From assembly GCF_009792355.1 (NCBI RefSeq), contig NZ_CP047045.1, positions 3,312,501 through 3,376,500 of the forward strand: DNA of 64,000 nucleotides, given 5' to 3'. Source of the DNA: Terricaulis silvestris. Its GTDB lineage: Bacteria; Pseudomonadota; Alphaproteobacteria; Caulobacterales; Aquidulcibacteraceae. Shown in pieces: positions 63,523-64,000 of this stretch. The position numbers and the translations under genes were made by a program. The notes under the pieces were generated by a model. That model saw only the letters and a list, made by a program, of their open reading frames with translations, was not told the DNA's origin and did not search any database. How positions within the stretch are numbered: the stretch's first letter is position 1; each line of letters opens with the position of its first letter.

Positions 63523-64000
63523 CGAACCCCCCTCAAATGTGATTGCGCCCTGCCTAACCACAGGTTGCCAAACTAAGCTACGACACGCAAGGCAGGCCCT
63601 CTAGGCGAGGCGCACCTGCCTCGTGTGCTCCCTCACCTTTGCCCCGAAAGTCGAACGCGGCAACTTCTCTTCCGGGCAAATGTTTCGCACCCATAGCAGG
63701 AAGCGCCGGGGTCCAGCCAATTGATTGACTTCGCTGAAGTTTAGCACCTTATCCACGTGTACCAACGTTCGAAGTGCCGGAAGCCAATAAATGGCGGAGC
63801 GTGGCTTTCAAGGCTGGAAGATCGACCTCGTGTCAGTGGACAACGCCCGCGGGGACGATTCTCTCACCACCCGTTGAAACACCAACACGGCCGATGCCGC
63901 AACGCCCTCTTCGCCATGAACCCCCGCCCCCGATTACGCGCTGAACGGTTCGACTCCATCTCGCCTCGAATAACCCGAAGTTATCGACACGTGAGAGACG
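63523..64000. other. Intergenic end region with repeat copy 4
   Basis: About 480 bases upstream of the Ldh_2 gene, with no credible gene. It probably holds the cluster promoter near 63523-63600. Copy 4 of the intergenic repeat lies at its far end. Confidence 0.45.
63931..63996 (+). repeat. Dispersed intergenic repeat, copy 4 (right border copy)
   Basis: 27 bases identical to copy 3, then AATAACCCGAAGTTATCGACACGTG, the best-conserved form of the second block. The copy runs to the end of the window and may continue. Its 27-base block starts 10,059 bases from that of copy 3, in the same direction, on the other side of the eight-gene cluster. Confidence 0.75.

Overview
The window looks like chromosome of a high-GC alphaproteobacterium, most likely from the Caulobacterales/Hyphomonadaceae side of the class. 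The grounds are a cpa/tad pilus locus in the alphaproteobacterial order, a chromosomal transketolase/transaldolase/GalU/6-phosphogluconolactonase cluster, TRAP transport, ATGA-type coupled genes and frequent GTG/TTG starts behind strong Shine-Dalgarno (SD) sites. The genus is a guess. No rRNA, tRNA, CRISPR array, transposase or integrase is visible.

Region 1 (1-11 kb) is housekeeping and catabolism: transketolase facing transaldolase, GalU and 6-phosphogluconolactonase, a membrane-anchored metallo-beta-lactamase-fold hydrolase, a chromene-carboxylate-isomerase-like protein, a 2-keto-4-pentenoate-hydratase-like enzyme translationally coupled to a complete TRAP transporter (P, Q, M), and a nuclease-like lipoprotein. 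Region 2 (11.2-21.9 kb) is one minus-strand Flp/Tad pilus operon: flp, cpaB, cpaC, a small lipoprotein, tadG/E/F-like pseudopilins, cpaE, cpaF, tadB, tadC and a TPR protein. No prepilin peptidase gene is present. Region 3 (22-27.7 kb) looks like a remnant of a mobile element: a Rep-like unknown protein, phased CAGGGA repeats, a ParB-methyltransferase with a DUF5681 partner, a small Xre regulator and a GIY-YIG protein.

Region 4 (27.7-42.4 kb) is a minus-strand type I secretion locus: HlyC-like acyltransferase, HlyB-like ABC exporter, HlyD-like adaptor, an unknown 135-residue protein, and a 3,256-residue RTX/cadherin/EF-hand exoprotein. Region 5 (42.8-48.2 kb) holds two related Xre regulators and a LysR regulator around a five-gene, fully overlapping operon: two GNAT-fold proteins, an isochorismatase-fold protein that has lost its cysteine, a 75-residue protein and a cytochrome P450. 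Region 6 (48.2-64 kb) is accessory DNA of lower GC where I sampled it. It has a secreted lipoprotein, two divergent beta-propeller-type proteins, and an eight-gene minus-strand cluster: Ldh_2 dehydrogenase, NTPase-FGE fusion, PLP aminotransferase, four-helix DMT protein, small membrane protein, catalytically degenerate 2-hydroxyacid dehydrogenase homologue, GT-B glycosyltransferase and FAD oxidase. Same-orientation copies of an intergenic repeat with the core GCTGAACGGTTCGACTCC bracket this cluster.

The best candidates for an undescribed system are the five-gene GNAT/P450 operon and the repeat-bracketed cluster with the NTPase-FGE protein. Both combine intact biosynthetic enzymes with family members whose catalytic residues have been replaced.
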